Assembly: GCF_902809865.1 (NCBI RefSeq)
Contig: NZ_CADDWH010000001.1
Span: 3,534,001-3,598,000, forward strand
Direction of reading: 5' to 3'
Source of the DNA: Halobacillus sp. Marseille-Q1614
GTDB lineage: Bacteria > Bacillota > Bacilli > Bacillales > Halobacillaceae
Length of the DNA stretch: 64,000 nucleotides
The position numbers were made by a program, and so were the translations under genes. Positions 7,958-17,001 of the stretch are shown piece after piece. The notes under the pieces were generated by a model. That model was not told the DNA's origin, made no database searches, and was given only the letters and a program-made list of their open reading frames with translations. The number at the start of each line of letters is the position of its first letter. Position 1 is the first letter of the stretch.

Positions 7958-9111
7958 GTTTATTTCCTACTTACAATCGATTTCCATTTACGATTGAGTC
8001 AGGAGAGGGGACGGTCGTCCGGGATGATCATGGAAAAGAATATTTAGACTTCGTTTCCGGAATTGCTGTCTGCAATTTAGGTCATCGTCCGTCTGTCGTC
8101 AAGAAAGCCATCCAGGATCAAATGGAAAGAGTATGGCATGTCTCAAATTTATATCAAATTCCGATCCAGAAAGAAGCGGCTCAGCTGCTTACAGAAGCTG
8201 CAGGTCTTGATTATGCGTTTTTCTGTAACAGCGGTGCGGAGGCTAACGAAGCAGCAATTAAGCTGGCCCGAAAGCATACAGGAAAAGATAAGATCATTAC
8301 GTTTCAGCAGTCGTTTCACGGCCGTACATTTGCGACGATGAGCGCGACCGGCCAGGAAAAAGTACAGGAAGGATTCGGCGCACTGCTGCCGACATTTGAA
8401 CACCTTCCTTTTAATGACACAGACGCCGTTTTAGAGCTGAATGATGACAGTGTAGCCGCCATTATGGTCGAAGTCGTTCAGGGAGAAGGCGGCGTCGTAG
8501 AAGCTGAGGAGTCTTTTTTACAGGCGATTGAGAATAAGTGTGCTGAATTAGGCGCTTTATTAATCATAGATGAAGTGCAGACGGGAGCAGGGCGTACAGG
8601 AACTCCATTTGCTTTTCAGCATTATGGATTATCTCCGGATATTATTACATCAGCAAAGGGGCTCGGGAGCGGTTTTCCGGTTGGGGCGATGGCAGGAAAG
8701 GCTTACTTAAGTGAATCTTTCTCTGCAGGATCCCACGGCTCAACATTTGGAGGTAACCCGCTCTCATCAGCAGCTGTAAAAGCTACCCTGTCTACAATCT
8801 TTAATGACCAATTTTTACATGAAGTTAATGAGAAAAGCAGCTATTTTATGAAACAATTAAAAGAGAATCTAGAAAATGTCCAGGGAGTAGCGGAGGTTCG
8901 CGGAAAAGGGCTGATGATCGGGATAGAAGTTGACGAACAGGCGATTGATTATGTTCATAAACTTCGAGAAAAAGGGCTTCTTGCTGTACTGGCTGGACCT
9001 AAAGTCGTGAGGCTCCTGCCTCCATTGACTGTCAGCTATGAGGAACTCGATCAAGCGGCAGAGATGCTGCAGACGACACTGAGTAAGCAATCAGCCAATC
9101 TTAAACTTTGA
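7954..9111 (+). CDS. argD: Acetylornithine aminotransferase
   Basis: ArgD transfers the amino group of glutamate to N-acetylglutamate semialdehyde using PLP. The 385 residues follow the class III aminotransferase plan: NSGAEANEAAIKLARK (phosphate site), Asp206 in LIIDEVQTGAGRTG, the PLP-binding Lys235 in TSAKGLGSG, and HGSTFGGNPL. GGAAGGAGCGG before ATG 7954 supports the start, which overlaps the argB stop by 4 bases. A terminator stem begins inside its last codons, so part of the transcription probably ends here. Confidence 0.95.
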   Translation: MSLFPTYNRFPFTIESGEGTVVRDDHGKEYLDFVSGIAVCNLGHRPSVVKKAIQDQMERVWHVSNLYQIPIQKEAAQLLTEAAGLDYAFFCNSGAEANEAAIKLARKHTGKDKIITFQQSFHGRTFATMSATGQEKVQEGFGALLPTFEHLPFNDTDAVLELNDDSVAAIMVEVVQGEGGVVEAEESFLQAIENKCAELGALLIIDEVQTGAGRTGTPFAFQHYGLSPDIITSAKGLGSGFPVGAMAGKAYLSESFSAGSHGSTFGGNPLSSAAVKATLSTIFNDQFLHEVNEKSSYFMKQLKENLENVQGVAEVRGKGLMIGIEVDEQAIDYVHKLREKGLLAVLAGPKVVRLLPPLTVSYEELDQAAEMLQTTLSKQSANLKL

Positions 9112-9138
9112 CAGGGGAGTAACCTGCAAAGTTTTTTT
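9103..9138 (+). terminator. Intrinsic terminator between argD and carA
   Basis: ACTTTG-A-CAGG pairs with CCTG-CAAAGT around a 7-base loop, followed by seven T. It overlaps the argD stop codon. It implies that carAB-argF also has its own promoter or that read-through is controlled. Confidence 0.8.
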
Positions 9139-9151
9139 GCGGCATTATATG

Positions 9152-9183
9152 TATTAATATACTATTTAAATTATAAATATACG
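9152..9183 (+). promoter_or_regulatory. ARG-box-like sequence before carA
   Basis: ATAAATATACG at about 9173-9183, abutting the ribosome site, repeats exactly the 11-mer found in the argC promoter. TATGTATTAATATACTA just upstream is AT-rich and partly palindromic. A bound arginine repressor would block carA initiation. No clean -35/-10 pair stands out. Confidence 0.45.
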
Positions 9184-9196
9184 GTGAGGTGGAACT

Positions 9197-10261
9197 ATGC
9201 AAGGGTTTCTAACATTAGAAAAAGGTCAGGTGTTTGAAGGCGAAGCTTCATCCAGCTGGCACGCTCCAATTGAAGGAGAAGTTGTTTTTTATACAGGGAT
9301 GACAGGCTACCAGGAAGTTTTAACAGACCCTTCTTATCGCGGGCAAATCGTAGTCTTCACCTATCCTTTAATAGGCAATTACGGCATTAATGAAGCAGAT
9401 TCAGAGAGCAATCAGCCGCAGGTCAGCGGTGCTGTAATGCTTCAATGTTCTGATTCAGCCTCCCATTACCAGGCGACCATGACGTTAAAGGAATATCTTC
9501 ATAAGTGGAATGTTCCTTTTTTAACAGGCGTGGATACAAGAGAAGTAACGAAAGCCATCCGTACAGAAGGCTCCTGTCAGGCTGTAATGGCTCATGAATC
9601 TCTAAAACCGTCTGATACAAAATCAATCGGCCAGATCTTTCAGGCTCATGATCCGGAGGTTAAGAGTTACGGAAAAGGAGAAAAGCATATCGCCCTTATC
9701 GACTTTGGCTGCAAGACTTCCATTCTCGATAAGCTTCTTGAAAAAGACGTACAGGTGACCGTTGTTCCTTTTACAAAAATAAAGGAAGTGCATCAGCTTA
9801 ACCCAAATGGAGTTGTGCTGTCCAATGGACCAGGAGATCCAAAAGATGCTTCCCATTATTTAACGGATTTAAAAGAGGTCCTGGAAAATTATCCGGCTCT
9901 GGGAATTTGTTTCGGCCACCAGGTCATGGCGCTCGCGTTTGGCGCGAATACGAAGAAGCTTGCGTTTGGCCACCGCGGTGCAAATCACCCGGTAAAAGAT
10001 CTTCAGTCCGGGCAGGTTTTTCTTACTTCCCAAAATCACAATTATGTGGTTGATCGTGAAAGCCTTAAACATACAGTGCTTGAAACGAGCTTCGTTAATG
10101 TAAACGATGGATCAGTGGAAGGACTTATGCATCCATCGAAGCCGATTCTATCGGCTCAATTTCACCCTGAAGCGAACCCGGGGCCAGAGGATGCCCAATG
10201 GGTCATTGATGAATTTTTCGCCATGATGTCTTCGAAGAAAGGAGCCAAAGCGTATGTCTAA
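9197..10261 (+). CDS. carA: Carbamoyl-phosphate synthase small subunit (glutaminase)
   Basis: CarA hydrolyses glutamine and channels ammonia to CarB. The 354 residues have the CarA-specific N-terminal domain (GEVVFYTGMTGYQEVLTDPSY) and a class I glutamine amidotransferase domain with Cys238 in ALGICFGHQ and His323/Glu325 in QFHPEANPGP. GGTGAGGTGG precedes ATG 9197. Placement with the arginine genes marks it as the arginine-specific copy, as in B. subtilis, where a second synthase sits with pyrimidine genes. It overlaps carB by 8 bases. Confidence 0.95.
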   Translation: MQGFLTLEKGQVFEGEASSSWHAPIEGEVVFYTGMTGYQEVLTDPSYRGQIVVFTYPLIGNYGINEADSESNQPQVSGAVMLQCSDSASHYQATMTLKEYLHKWNVPFLTGVDTREVTKAIRTEGSCQAVMAHESLKPSDTKSIGQIFQAHDPEVKSYGKGEKHIALIDFGCKTSILDKLLEKDVQVTVVPFTKIKEVHQLNPNGVVLSNGPGDPKDASHYLTDLKEVLENYPALGICFGHQVMALAFGANTKKLAFGHRGANHPVKDLQSGQVFLTSQNHNYVVDRESLKHTVLETSFVNVNDGSVEGLMHPSKPILSAQFHPEANPGPEDAQWVIDEFFAMMSSKKGAKAYV

Positions 10262-13200
10262 GAAGGTGCTGGTCATCGGTTCAGGTCCGATCGTTATCGG
10301 GCAGGCTGCTGAGTTTGATTATTCAGGAACTCAAGGGTGTCTTGCCTTAAAGGAAGATGGCCACGAAGTTGTGCTTGTTAATAACAATCCGGCAACAATT
10401 ATGACAGACACAGAAGTTGCCGATATCGTGTACTGCGAACCGCTTACTGTAAAAAGCATTGAAGCAATTATAAAAAAAGAACAGCCCGATGCGGTCCTCG
10501 CCGGTCTTGGCGGACAGACAGGCTTGAACTTAGCGGTTGAAATGAATAAGCATGGTCTTTTTGATAAATACAACTTAGAACTGCTTGGCACGAGTGTTGC
10601 CTCTATACAGCAAGGAGAGGACAGAGAGCTGTTTAGAGAACTAATGCAAGAGCTTGGGCAAGCCGTACCTGAAAGCCGTGTCATTTCAAGTGTAGAGGAA
10701 GCCATTGAATTTACTGAGGAGTTTGGTTTTCCAATCATCAGCCGTCCGGCTTATACGTTAGGCGGCCGCGGGGGCGGTATTACCGATAACCTTGAGGAAA
10801 TGAAGGACCTGATTCACAACGGCTTAAAAGCTAGCCCGATCGGCCAGGTCATTATAGAGAAAAGCATTGCTGGATTTAAAGAAGTGGAATATGAAGTCAT
10901 GCGTGATGCGAAAGGCACGTGCATCAGCGTCTGTAACATGGAAAACTTTGATCCCGTTGGGGTGCATACAGGAGATTCTATCGTAGTGGCTCCGTCCCAG
11001 ACGCTTACGGATCAGGAATACCAAATGCTGCGCACGGCTGCTTTTAAAATTATTTCAGCTCTTGAAGTGATCGGCGGCTGTAATGTTCAGTTTGCTCTAG
11101 ATCCTTACAGTAAAAAATATTATGTCATAGAAGTGAATCCGCGTGTCAGCCGGTCTTCTGCCTTAGCTTCAAAGGCGACGGGTTATCCAATTGCTAAAAT
11201 GGCGACAAAGCTGGCTCTTGGATATTCACTCGATGAATTGATCAATCCTTTAACAGGAACAACATACGCCAGTTTTGAGCCAGCCTTGGACTATGTCGTC
11301 GTTAAGTTTCCGCGCTGGCCTTTTGACAAGTTTTCCAATGCGGACCGTAAGCTTGGAACTAAAATGAAGGCGACAGGCGAAGTGATGGCCATCGACCGTA
11401 CACTTGAAGGGGCCTTTCAAAAGGCGGTTTCATCGCTTGATCAATCTGTGCCTCAGCTTAAAGAAGAAGAGCTTTATGACCACTTAAACAAGCCGACAGA
11501 CCTGCGTTATTTCGCGATATTGGAATTGCTGAGAAAAGGCGTATCAATAGAGAAGATTCATAAAGAGTCAGCGGTCGATTTATTTTATTTGCAGATAGTA
11601 AAAAATCTAATCGATACAGAAGAGAAGCTTCAGACTGACCAGCTGGATAAACAACTGGTAAAACAGGCGAAAATCAGCGGCTTTACGGACGCACAAATTG
11701 CACAGCACAGCGGCCTATCGTCTGAGAAGGTTAAGGAAATACGCGAGGAATTCAGCATTAAGCCGGGTTATAAGATGGTCGATACATGTGCAGCTGAATT
11801 TGAAGCAGCGACGAATTATGTATATACCACCTATTCAGGAAGCAGTGAAATAGATCCGCTCCCCCCCAATAAAAAAGCATTAATCGTTGGATCCGGACCG
11901 ATTCGAATCGGACAGGGAGTAGAATTTGACTATAGTGCAGTCAAGGCGATTGAAAGCTTGAAGAAATTGGGCTGGACAACGGTGATGATCAACAATAATC
12001 CGGAAACCGTAAGTACTGACTATACGACAGCTGACCGCCTGTACTTCGATCCGATTAACAAAGAGGTAATTGAGTCTATCGTAGAACATGAAAAGGTTGA
12101 TCTTGTCTTCACACAATTCGGAGGGCAGACAGCGATTAATATCGCTGAAGAATTAGAAAAAGCAGGGATACCGTTAGCGGGAGTAAGTGTTGATACGATC
12201 GCCCAGCTCGAGGATCGTGAGCAGTTTTACTCCATGCTTAAAGAGCTCGGTATTCCGCATATTCCCGGATCAACGTGCCATAGCATGGAAGAGGCTTTAG
12301 AAGCAGCGGCTTCCTATTCTTATCCTTTACTCTGCCGTCCATCATACGTTATTGGCGGCCAGGGGATGGTGAAGGTAAACAGTGAAGCAGAATTAGAAGC
12401 GGCTTTAAAAGAAACCGAGTCCCATCACTATCCGATCGTTCTCGATCAATTTATGACAGGGCGTGAAGCGGAGGTTGACCTCGCAGCAGATGGAGAAAAT
12501 GTATTCATTCCTGAAATTATGGAGCACGTAGAGCCTGCGGGCATCCACTCAGGAGACAGCATGGCCGTTTTCCCATCACAGGATTTATCCTTAGATACGA
12601 AAACAGCGCTTATGCGGTACGCGCAAAGCATTGTCCAAAAGGTGAAGTATAAAGGGATCATGAACATCCAGTTTCTACTCACAGATGATAAAATTTATGT
12701 GCTGGAAGTAAATCCGCGGGCCAGCCGGACAGTTCCTATCATCAGCAAAGTGTCAGAGGTATCGATGATTGATTTAGCTGTGAAGGCCTTAGTGGATGAT
12801 CCGGAGTTAAACCTTACGAATATCAGCCAGCCGGATTTCGGCCTAGTCGCTGTTAAATATCCGCTCTTTTCATCCCACGCACTTCCTGAGCTGGATCATA
12901 AGCTTGGAGCTAATATGCTTTCCACGGGAGAAGGCATGTGCTTAGGGCAGTCTGTAAAAGAAGCGATGGCTAAGGTCTTTGAACATTTGCCAAGTCCTTA
13001 TGAAAATGAAGAAGTCTGTTTAATTGATACACCTAATCTGGTCAAAGGCAAATCGAGTGATCTCAGCTTTTCAGACTGGATTCAGGCAGAAGATGCACAC
13101 GTTTATATGAATGACCAGGATACAAAAGAAGCGGCTGATAAGAGAATACAAGCATTAAAGAGCGGCATCACTGTATTCAGCCAGGCCGACACCTTTAACG

Positions 13201-13274
13201 CATATATTGATTCATTAGACGGGAACCCCTATCAACCAGCCCCGCTGCCGGGGAAGAAAGAGGAGTGCGTATAA
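10254..13274 (+). CDS. carB: Carbamoyl-phosphate synthase large subunit
   Basis: CarB makes carbamoyl phosphate from bicarbonate, ammonia and two ATP. The two homologous halves are clear: VIGSGPIVIGQAAEFDYSGTQ near the start and IVGSGPIRIGQGVEFDYSA near residue 545, each followed by an ATP-grasp domain (PAYTLGGRGGG and PSYVIGGQGMV; EVNPRVSRSSALASKATGYPIAK and EVNPRASRTVP). At 1006 residues it is slightly shorter than the usual 1030 to 1070, the C-terminal allosteric MGS domain being short, as is usual for arginine-specific Bacillus copies. It starts inside carA, suggesting coupled translation. Confidence 0.96.
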   Translation: MSKKVLVIGSGPIVIGQAAEFDYSGTQGCLALKEDGHEVVLVNNNPATIMTDTEVADIVYCEPLTVKSIEAIIKKEQPDAVLAGLGGQTGLNLAVEMNKHGLFDKYNLELLGTSVASIQQGEDRELFRELMQELGQAVPESRVISSVEEAIEFTEEFGFPIISRPAYTLGGRGGGITDNLEEMKDLIHNGLKASPIGQVIIEKSIAGFKEVEYEVMRDAKGTCISVCNMENFDPVGVHTGDSIVVAPSQTLTDQEYQMLRTAAFKIISALEVIGGCNVQFALDPYSKKYYVIEVNPRVSRSSALASKATGYPIAKMATKLALGYSLDELINPLTGTTYASFEPALDYVVVKFPRWPFDKFSNADRKLGTKMKATGEVMAIDRTLEGAFQKAVSSLDQSVPQLKEEELYDHLNKPTDLRYFAILELLRKGVSIEKIHKESAVDLFYLQIVKNLIDTEEKLQTDQLDKQLVKQAKISGFTDAQIAQHSGLSSEKVKEIREEFSIKPGYKMVDTCAAEFEAATNYVYTTYSGSSEIDPLPPNKKALIVGSGPIRIGQGVEFDYSAVKAIESLKKLGWTTVMINNNPETVSTDYTTADRLYFDPINKEVIESIVEHEKVDLVFTQFGGQTAINIAEELEKAGIPLAGVSVDTIAQLEDREQFYSMLKELGIPHIPGSTCHSMEEALEAAASYSYPLLCRPSYVIGGQGMVKVNSEAELEAALKETESHHYPIVLDQFMTGREAEVDLAADGENVFIPEIMEHVEPAGIHSGDSMAVFPSQDLSLDTKTALMRYAQSIVQKVKYKGIMNIQFLLTDDKIYVLEVNPRASRTVPIISKVSEVSMIDLAVKALVDDPELNLTNISQPDFGLVAVKYPLFSSHALPELDHKLGANMLSTGEGMCLGQSVKEAMAKVFEHLPSPYENEEVCLIDTPNLVKGKSSDLSFSDWIQAEDAHVYMNDQDTKEAADKRIQALKSGITVFSQADTFNAYIDSLDGNPYQPAPLPGKKEECV

Positions 13275-13275
13275 T

Positions 13276-14223
13276 ATGAACTTGATGGAAGAAATGATCA
13301 CACACCCCCATACGCTTAAAGGACGTAATGTCTTAACATGGCTCGATTTTACGCAAAATGACGTTTCGCAAATTCTTGCTAAAGCACAGAACTTAAAAGA
13401 AAAACCTTATAACAGTATGCTAAATGGCAAAACGCTCGGTATGATTTTTGAGAAATCTTCCACTCGGACGCGTGTTTCCTTTGAAGTTGGCATGACCCAG
13501 ATGGGAGGCCATGCGGTTTATTTAAACTCCCGTGATATCCAGGTGGGCAGAGGTGAAACAATCGCTGATACAGCTAAAGTTTTATCGAGATATGTAGATG
13601 CTCTTATGTTTCGAACGACTTCCCATGAGAAATTGACAGAGCTTGCTGAGCATGCCACGGTGCCTGTTATTAATGGATTATGTGATAAGTACCATCCATG
13701 CCAGGCGCTGGCCGATATCTTTACAATTCTTGAGCTGAAAGGGCGCTTAGCAGGAGTGAAAGTCGTATACCTGGGTGACGGCAATAATGTCGCTCATTCC
13801 TTAATGATCTTAGCTGTAATGATGGGGATGGAAGTCGTTATTTCCTCACCAGAAGGATATGAACCTGAAGCATCGATCTTAAAGAAGGCAGAAGAGGCCG
13901 CTAAGGTAAATAATGGTTCGGTAAAAGTGGAACATGATCCTGCAGCTGCCGTTCAAGGAGCTGACATCGTTTATACAGATGTCTGGGCGAGCATGGGGCA
14001 GGAGGAAGAAGCAGAAGAACGACACAAGGCACTAAAAGGCTACCAGGTTAACGATGAACTTCTGCAGCGTGCCAAAGAAGATGTTTACTTTTTGCATTGC
14101 CTTCCTGCGCATAGAGGAGAAGAGGTCACAGCTTCCGTCATTGACGGTGACAAATCCGCTGTTTTCCAGCAGGCAGAAAACCGCATGCACGTACAAAAAG
14201 CGATTTTGCAGTCGGTTATTTAA
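13276..14223 (+). CDS. argF: Ornithine carbamoyltransferase
   Basis: ArgF joins carbamoyl phosphate and ornithine to citrulline. The 315 residues include the carbamoyl-phosphate site SSTRTRVSFE (residues 61-70), HPCQALADI, and the ornithine-site HCLPAHRG near the end. GAGGAG lies about 10 bases before ATG 13276, one base after the carB stop. It closes the cluster argC-J-B-D-carA-carB-argF, the same order as in B. subtilis; argG and argH are not in the window. Confidence 0.96.
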   Translation: MNLMEEMITHPHTLKGRNVLTWLDFTQNDVSQILAKAQNLKEKPYNSMLNGKTLGMIFEKSSTRTRVSFEVGMTQMGGHAVYLNSRDIQVGRGETIADTAKVLSRYVDALMFRTTSHEKLTELAEHATVPVINGLCDKYHPCQALADIFTILELKGRLAGVKVVYLGDGNNVAHSLMILAVMMGMEVVISSPEGYEPEASILKKAEEAAKVNNGSVKVEHDPAAAVQGADIVYTDVWASMGQEEEAEERHKALKGYQVNDELLQRAKEDVYFLHCLPAHRGEEVTASVIDGDKSAVFQQAENRMHVQKAILQSVI

Positions 14224-14349
14224 CGGAGTAAAACTCCTTACTAGAGGGCGGCTCCGGGAGCGTGGAAAAAAATGATTAAAAGATACGACTGTAGAGAAAC
14301 CAAATGCTTTTTAGACGACCGACTATTCTTTCGAAGGAAAAGTGCAAAG

Positions 14350-14485
14350 AGCTCCGGGAAACGGATCGCTTTCCATGGGCGTACGGTGAGCTTCCTTAAG
14401 GCTTCGCCTTTTAGGGATCTCACCGTTTCCCTTCGCTCTTTCCTAATAAGTTTTTCTCTCTCGTTCTATTAGCTCTCTTCCCGGG
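14350..14485 (+). repeat. Family A structured intergenic repeat, copy 2
   Basis: GGGAAACGGATCGCTTTCC opens the element; GTACGGTGAGCTTCCTTAAGG is answered by GGGATCTCACCGTTTCCC. The distal part is diverged and ends TTCCCGGGG. Short open frames cross it on both strands only because of its symmetry. The interval 14224-14917 holds this copy, copy 3 and a terminator, and no gene that I can support. Confidence 0.65.
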
Positions 14486-14579
14486 GTCTACACTCTTAAG
14501 GATCCAAAGTACCTGGTAAAAGGTCAGCTGATTCCTCTTCTCGAATGAGGAGGATTCCATTCACCTTTTTCCTTGTAAT

Positions 14580-14692
14580 GGGAAGGAACAAGCGAGACTC
14601 CTGCGGGCGCAAGGCTGGCAAGACCCCACAGGGCTTAAAAGCCCGAGGAGACTTGCCGTCTTCCCCGTGGAAAGCGAGGTGGTTCCCGACCC
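14580..14692 (-). repeat. Family A structured intergenic repeat, copy 3 (inverted)
   Basis: Read on the reverse strand it runs GGGAACCACCTCGCTTTCC, then GACGGCAAGTCTCCTCGGG, CTGTGGGGTCTTGCC, and GCAGGAGTCTCGC, matching copies 1 and 4 block by block. On the forward strand it shows GCGAGACTCCTGCGGG, the form familiar from many Bacillaceae intergenic regions. Confidence 0.75.
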
Positions 14693-14790
14693 ATTAATCC
14701 ACTTTTATGACCAATGAAATCCTGCCTGCCGCGCTAGGCTTTAACAGGAAACTCCATGAGATAAAATAATTGAGACTTTCTCGACAGCCT

Positions 14791-14823
14791 AAACCCCGCT
14801 AGAATTATCTAGCGGGGTTTTTT
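14791..14823 (+). terminator. Strong bidirectional intrinsic terminator
   Basis: AACCCCGCTAGA pairs perfectly with TCTAGCGGGGTT around a 4-base loop, followed by T6 on the plus strand and an A tract on the other side. It could end both the argF transcript and the nhaC transcript. Confidence 0.85.
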
Positions 14824-14917
14824 AAATGAGAATTTTAACTGCTATTTTATACTGAAAAGTAAGTGAGAATCCTGCGGAAAGTGATCCGTTTACCCGCCTA
14901 TAAGGTATCAACAAAGC

Positions 14918-16330
14918 CTAAGCAAAAAAGGAGAGGGCGAAGTAGCCGGCAGCTGCTACACCTGCCGCAATTAAAGCAGGTCTAAGCTTGAACTTCGCGT
15001 ACTCTATCGTATTAAGATCCAATATTCCTGCAGAAGTATTCGTATCATCACTAAGAGGGGAAGAAAAGGCACCGAACGTACCGCTCGCAAATACAGCACC
15101 GATCGTAACAGGAATCGAGCTTCCGGCCGTTACAGCAATCGATAAGGCGACAGGCATTAAGATTCCCCACGTTCCCCAGGCAGATCCAATAAAATAGGAC
15201 AGACCGCAGCCTACAACAAATACGACGACCGCCACAAAACTGGCTGGAATCCAGTCAAACGACTGAGAGATTGTACCGGCAAAATCAAGAGCTTCTGTGC
15301 CCTTGCTTAATCCCCAGACCATTGCCAGCAGCAGAATGACCGCCATCATATCATTTCCTCCGTCAATTAAACCGTCCATCATCCGTTTCAGGTGTTCCTT
15401 TTTAAATTTTAAAAAAACGACGAGCCAGACAATCGTAACAACGACAGACAACACCATCGCATCTAATACACCGTCATTAATCAGTGCTCCAAAGCCGCTT
15501 TTTCCACTTTCTACACCGATGACATACATGAATAGAAACGTTAGAACGATCACGCTGATGAGCGGAGCGATTAAGTTCCACGGTTTTGCCGGAAGATCTT
15601 TCATAACGGCAGGGTGGCAGTCCTCCCAGCGGTCATCTTCCTCTGCCAGCTTTTCCTCAGGTGTTTTTGGTTTATCATTTGCTTTCTTTTTGCTGCGATG
15701 AAAAAAGCTTAGATAAAAGCCTAGGATCAGCATAGAGAAGGCAAAAAAGTTAAACGGAATGCTCTGAAGGAAGAGGGTATACGCGTCACCGCCGGTATTC
15801 GCCTGCTCGAGTGATAATTCGATGACTGATGTCATATAGCCGACGAACGCCGTAGCGACAGGAATTAATACAACGAGCGGAGTAGCCGTAGTTTCAATAA
15901 CGAAGGCTAATTCCTGTTTAGACATCGGGATCTTTTTTCGCATCGCCTTCATGACGGGTGCGATTGTTACGATTCGAAAGCTTGGTGCGGCAAATGTTCC
16001 AACTGAGGAAAGCCATGTCAGCATAAACGCTCCGCGCTTGTTTTCAATTCGTTCCGTCGCCGCCTGTACGAAGCCTTTAATTCCGCCGGACATACGAATT
16101 AAACCGATAAGAGCTGAAAAAGCATATAAAAATATTATAATTTTCAAGTTTGCTTCATCAGACAAGCCTGCCATGATGAACTGAAGAGTTTGAAGCATGC
16201 CATTAAGCCAGTGAGGGTCTACTAAATAACCAGAGACAACCACCCCAAACAACAAGCTTGGAATTACTTGTTTTGTCCAAATGGCCGCGATAATTACGAC
16301 AACAAAAGGAAGGACTGATAACCATTCCAT
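14918..16330 (-). CDS. NhaC-family Na+/H+ antiporter
   Basis: This 470-residue polytopic membrane protein has about eleven hydrophobic segments. It carries the NhaC-type motifs FAAPSFRIVTIAPVMKAM, FVIETTATPLVVLIPVATAF and, near the end, FGAFSSPLSDDTNTSAG. Such carriers exchange external protons for cytoplasmic Na+ and help with salt and pH stress, fitting a halophile. A basic/acidic cytoplasmic loop lies near residues 212-250. AGAGGTGG stands 4 bases before ATG 16330. The transported ion is inferred; some members of this family exchange organic acids or malate/lactate. Confidence 0.85.
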   Translation of the reverse strand: MEWLSVLPFVVVIIAAIWTKQVIPSLLFGVVVSGYLVDPHWLNGMLQTLQFIMAGLSDEANLKIIIFLYAFSALIGLIRMSGGIKGFVQAATERIENKRGAFMLTWLSSVGTFAAPSFRIVTIAPVMKAMRKKIPMSKQELAFVIETTATPLVVLIPVATAFVGYMTSVIELSLEQANTGGDAYTLFLQSIPFNFFAFSMLILGFYLSFFHRSKKKANDKPKTPEEKLAEEDDRWEDCHPAVMKDLPAKPWNLIAPLISVIVLTFLFMYVIGVESGKSGFGALINDGVLDAMVLSVVVTIVWLVVFLKFKKEHLKRMMDGLIDGGNDMMAVILLLAMVWGLSKGTEALDFAGTISQSFDWIPASFVAVVVFVVGCGLSYFIGSAWGTWGILMPVALSIAVTAGSSIPVTIGAVFASGTFGAFSSPLSDDTNTSAGILDLNTIEYAKFKLRPALIAAGVAAAGYFALSFFA

Positions 16331-16415
16331 ATAGCCACCTCTTTACGATGCTAACTTATCTTCGTTAGCTTTAGTGAAGGAGGGCATAACTATGCATATA
16401 AAAAAATAAAATCGA

Positions 16416-16835
16416 CTATTTTTCGTCTGGATAATCGCAATATTCAATAATGGTGCCTTCCGTGTCTGCGGGGTTTAAATAGATAAGCCGCCGTCCGTGT
16501 TTATTTGTGCGGCGTGTATCCTCCATCACACGGATTCCCTGCTCTTTTAACTCAAGAAGCGCTTCCTCAAGGTCATCTACCCGATAAGCGATATGGTGAA
16601 CGCCTTTTCCTTTCTGCTTAATAAACCGAGCGATGGGAGAGGTCGTATTGTTCGTCGGGCAGAGAAGCTCCGTACGATCTCCTTTAATGTCCATAATTGC
16701 AATTTCGCTTTCTACACCTTTAGCTTCACTCCGGTAACGGTCAATAAGCTTTGCGTCTAGTACGTTCTTGTAAAAGCTGATAGCGTCCTCAAGCTGGCGT
16801 ACAGCTACTCCGATATGATCTAATGTTTTTTCCAT
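16416..16835 (-). CDS. mce: Methylmalonyl-CoA epimerase-like VOC protein
   Basis: The 139-residue protein has two vicinal-oxygen-chelate repeats: LDHIGVAVRQLEDAISFY with a metal-binding His, and GKGVHHIAYRVDDLEEALLEL with the second His, then GTIIEYCDY with the metal-binding Glu. Methylmalonyl-CoA epimerase interconverts the R and S forms for propionate metabolism, but no mutase is nearby, so related VOC functions remain possible. ATG 16835 is preceded by AGGAG at 9 bases; a GTG at 16841 is too close to it. It lies 85 bases upstream of the nhaC-like gene on the same strand. Confidence 0.75.
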   Translation of the reverse strand: MEKTLDHIGVAVRQLEDAISFYKNVLDAKLIDRYRSEAKGVESEIAIMDIKGDRTELLCPTNNTTSPIARFIKQKGKGVHHIAYRVDDLEEALLELKEQGIRVMEDTRRTNKHGRRLIYLNPADTEGTIIEYCDYPDEK

Positions 16836-16904
16836 ATTCACATGCTCCTAATTGTTAGAATGGGCTTATTTTAACATGGGGAAATAAGTTTTTATAAAAA
16901 AGGG

Positions 16905-16933
16905 TTGTAAAACGCTTTCATTAATTATAAACT
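16905..16933 (+). promoter_or_regulatory. Promoter of the LacI/kinase/HxlAB/TRAP operon, cre-like box in the spacer
   Basis: TTGTAA (16905-16910) and TAAACT (16928-16933) are 17 bases apart. The reverse strand of 16909-16920 reads TGAAAGCGTTTT, which has the cre core but lacks the final conserved C, so a CcpA site is possible, not firm. Confidence 0.45.
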
Positions 16934-16945
16934 AAACGAAAATAA

Positions 16946-16971
16946 CTAAACCGATTTAGTAAATCGATTTA
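16946..16971 (+). promoter_or_regulatory. Two adjacent LacI-family operators
   Basis: CTAAACCGATTTAG (16946-16959) and TAAATCGATTTA (16960-16971) are back-to-back palindromes with the central CG typical of LacI-family sites. They lie between the promoter and the regulator gene, so autoregulation by the LacI protein is likely. Confidence 0.65.
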
Positions 16972-17001
16972 GTAATCTTTATGCACTGCGAGGTTTTCAT
17001 T

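Noticed and set aside
14054-14472. Open frames of 60-73 codons crossing the end of argF and the repeat
   Set aside because: They run on both strands through a symmetric structured repeat, lack ribosome sites and have compositionally odd products (Arg/Ser/Phe-rich).
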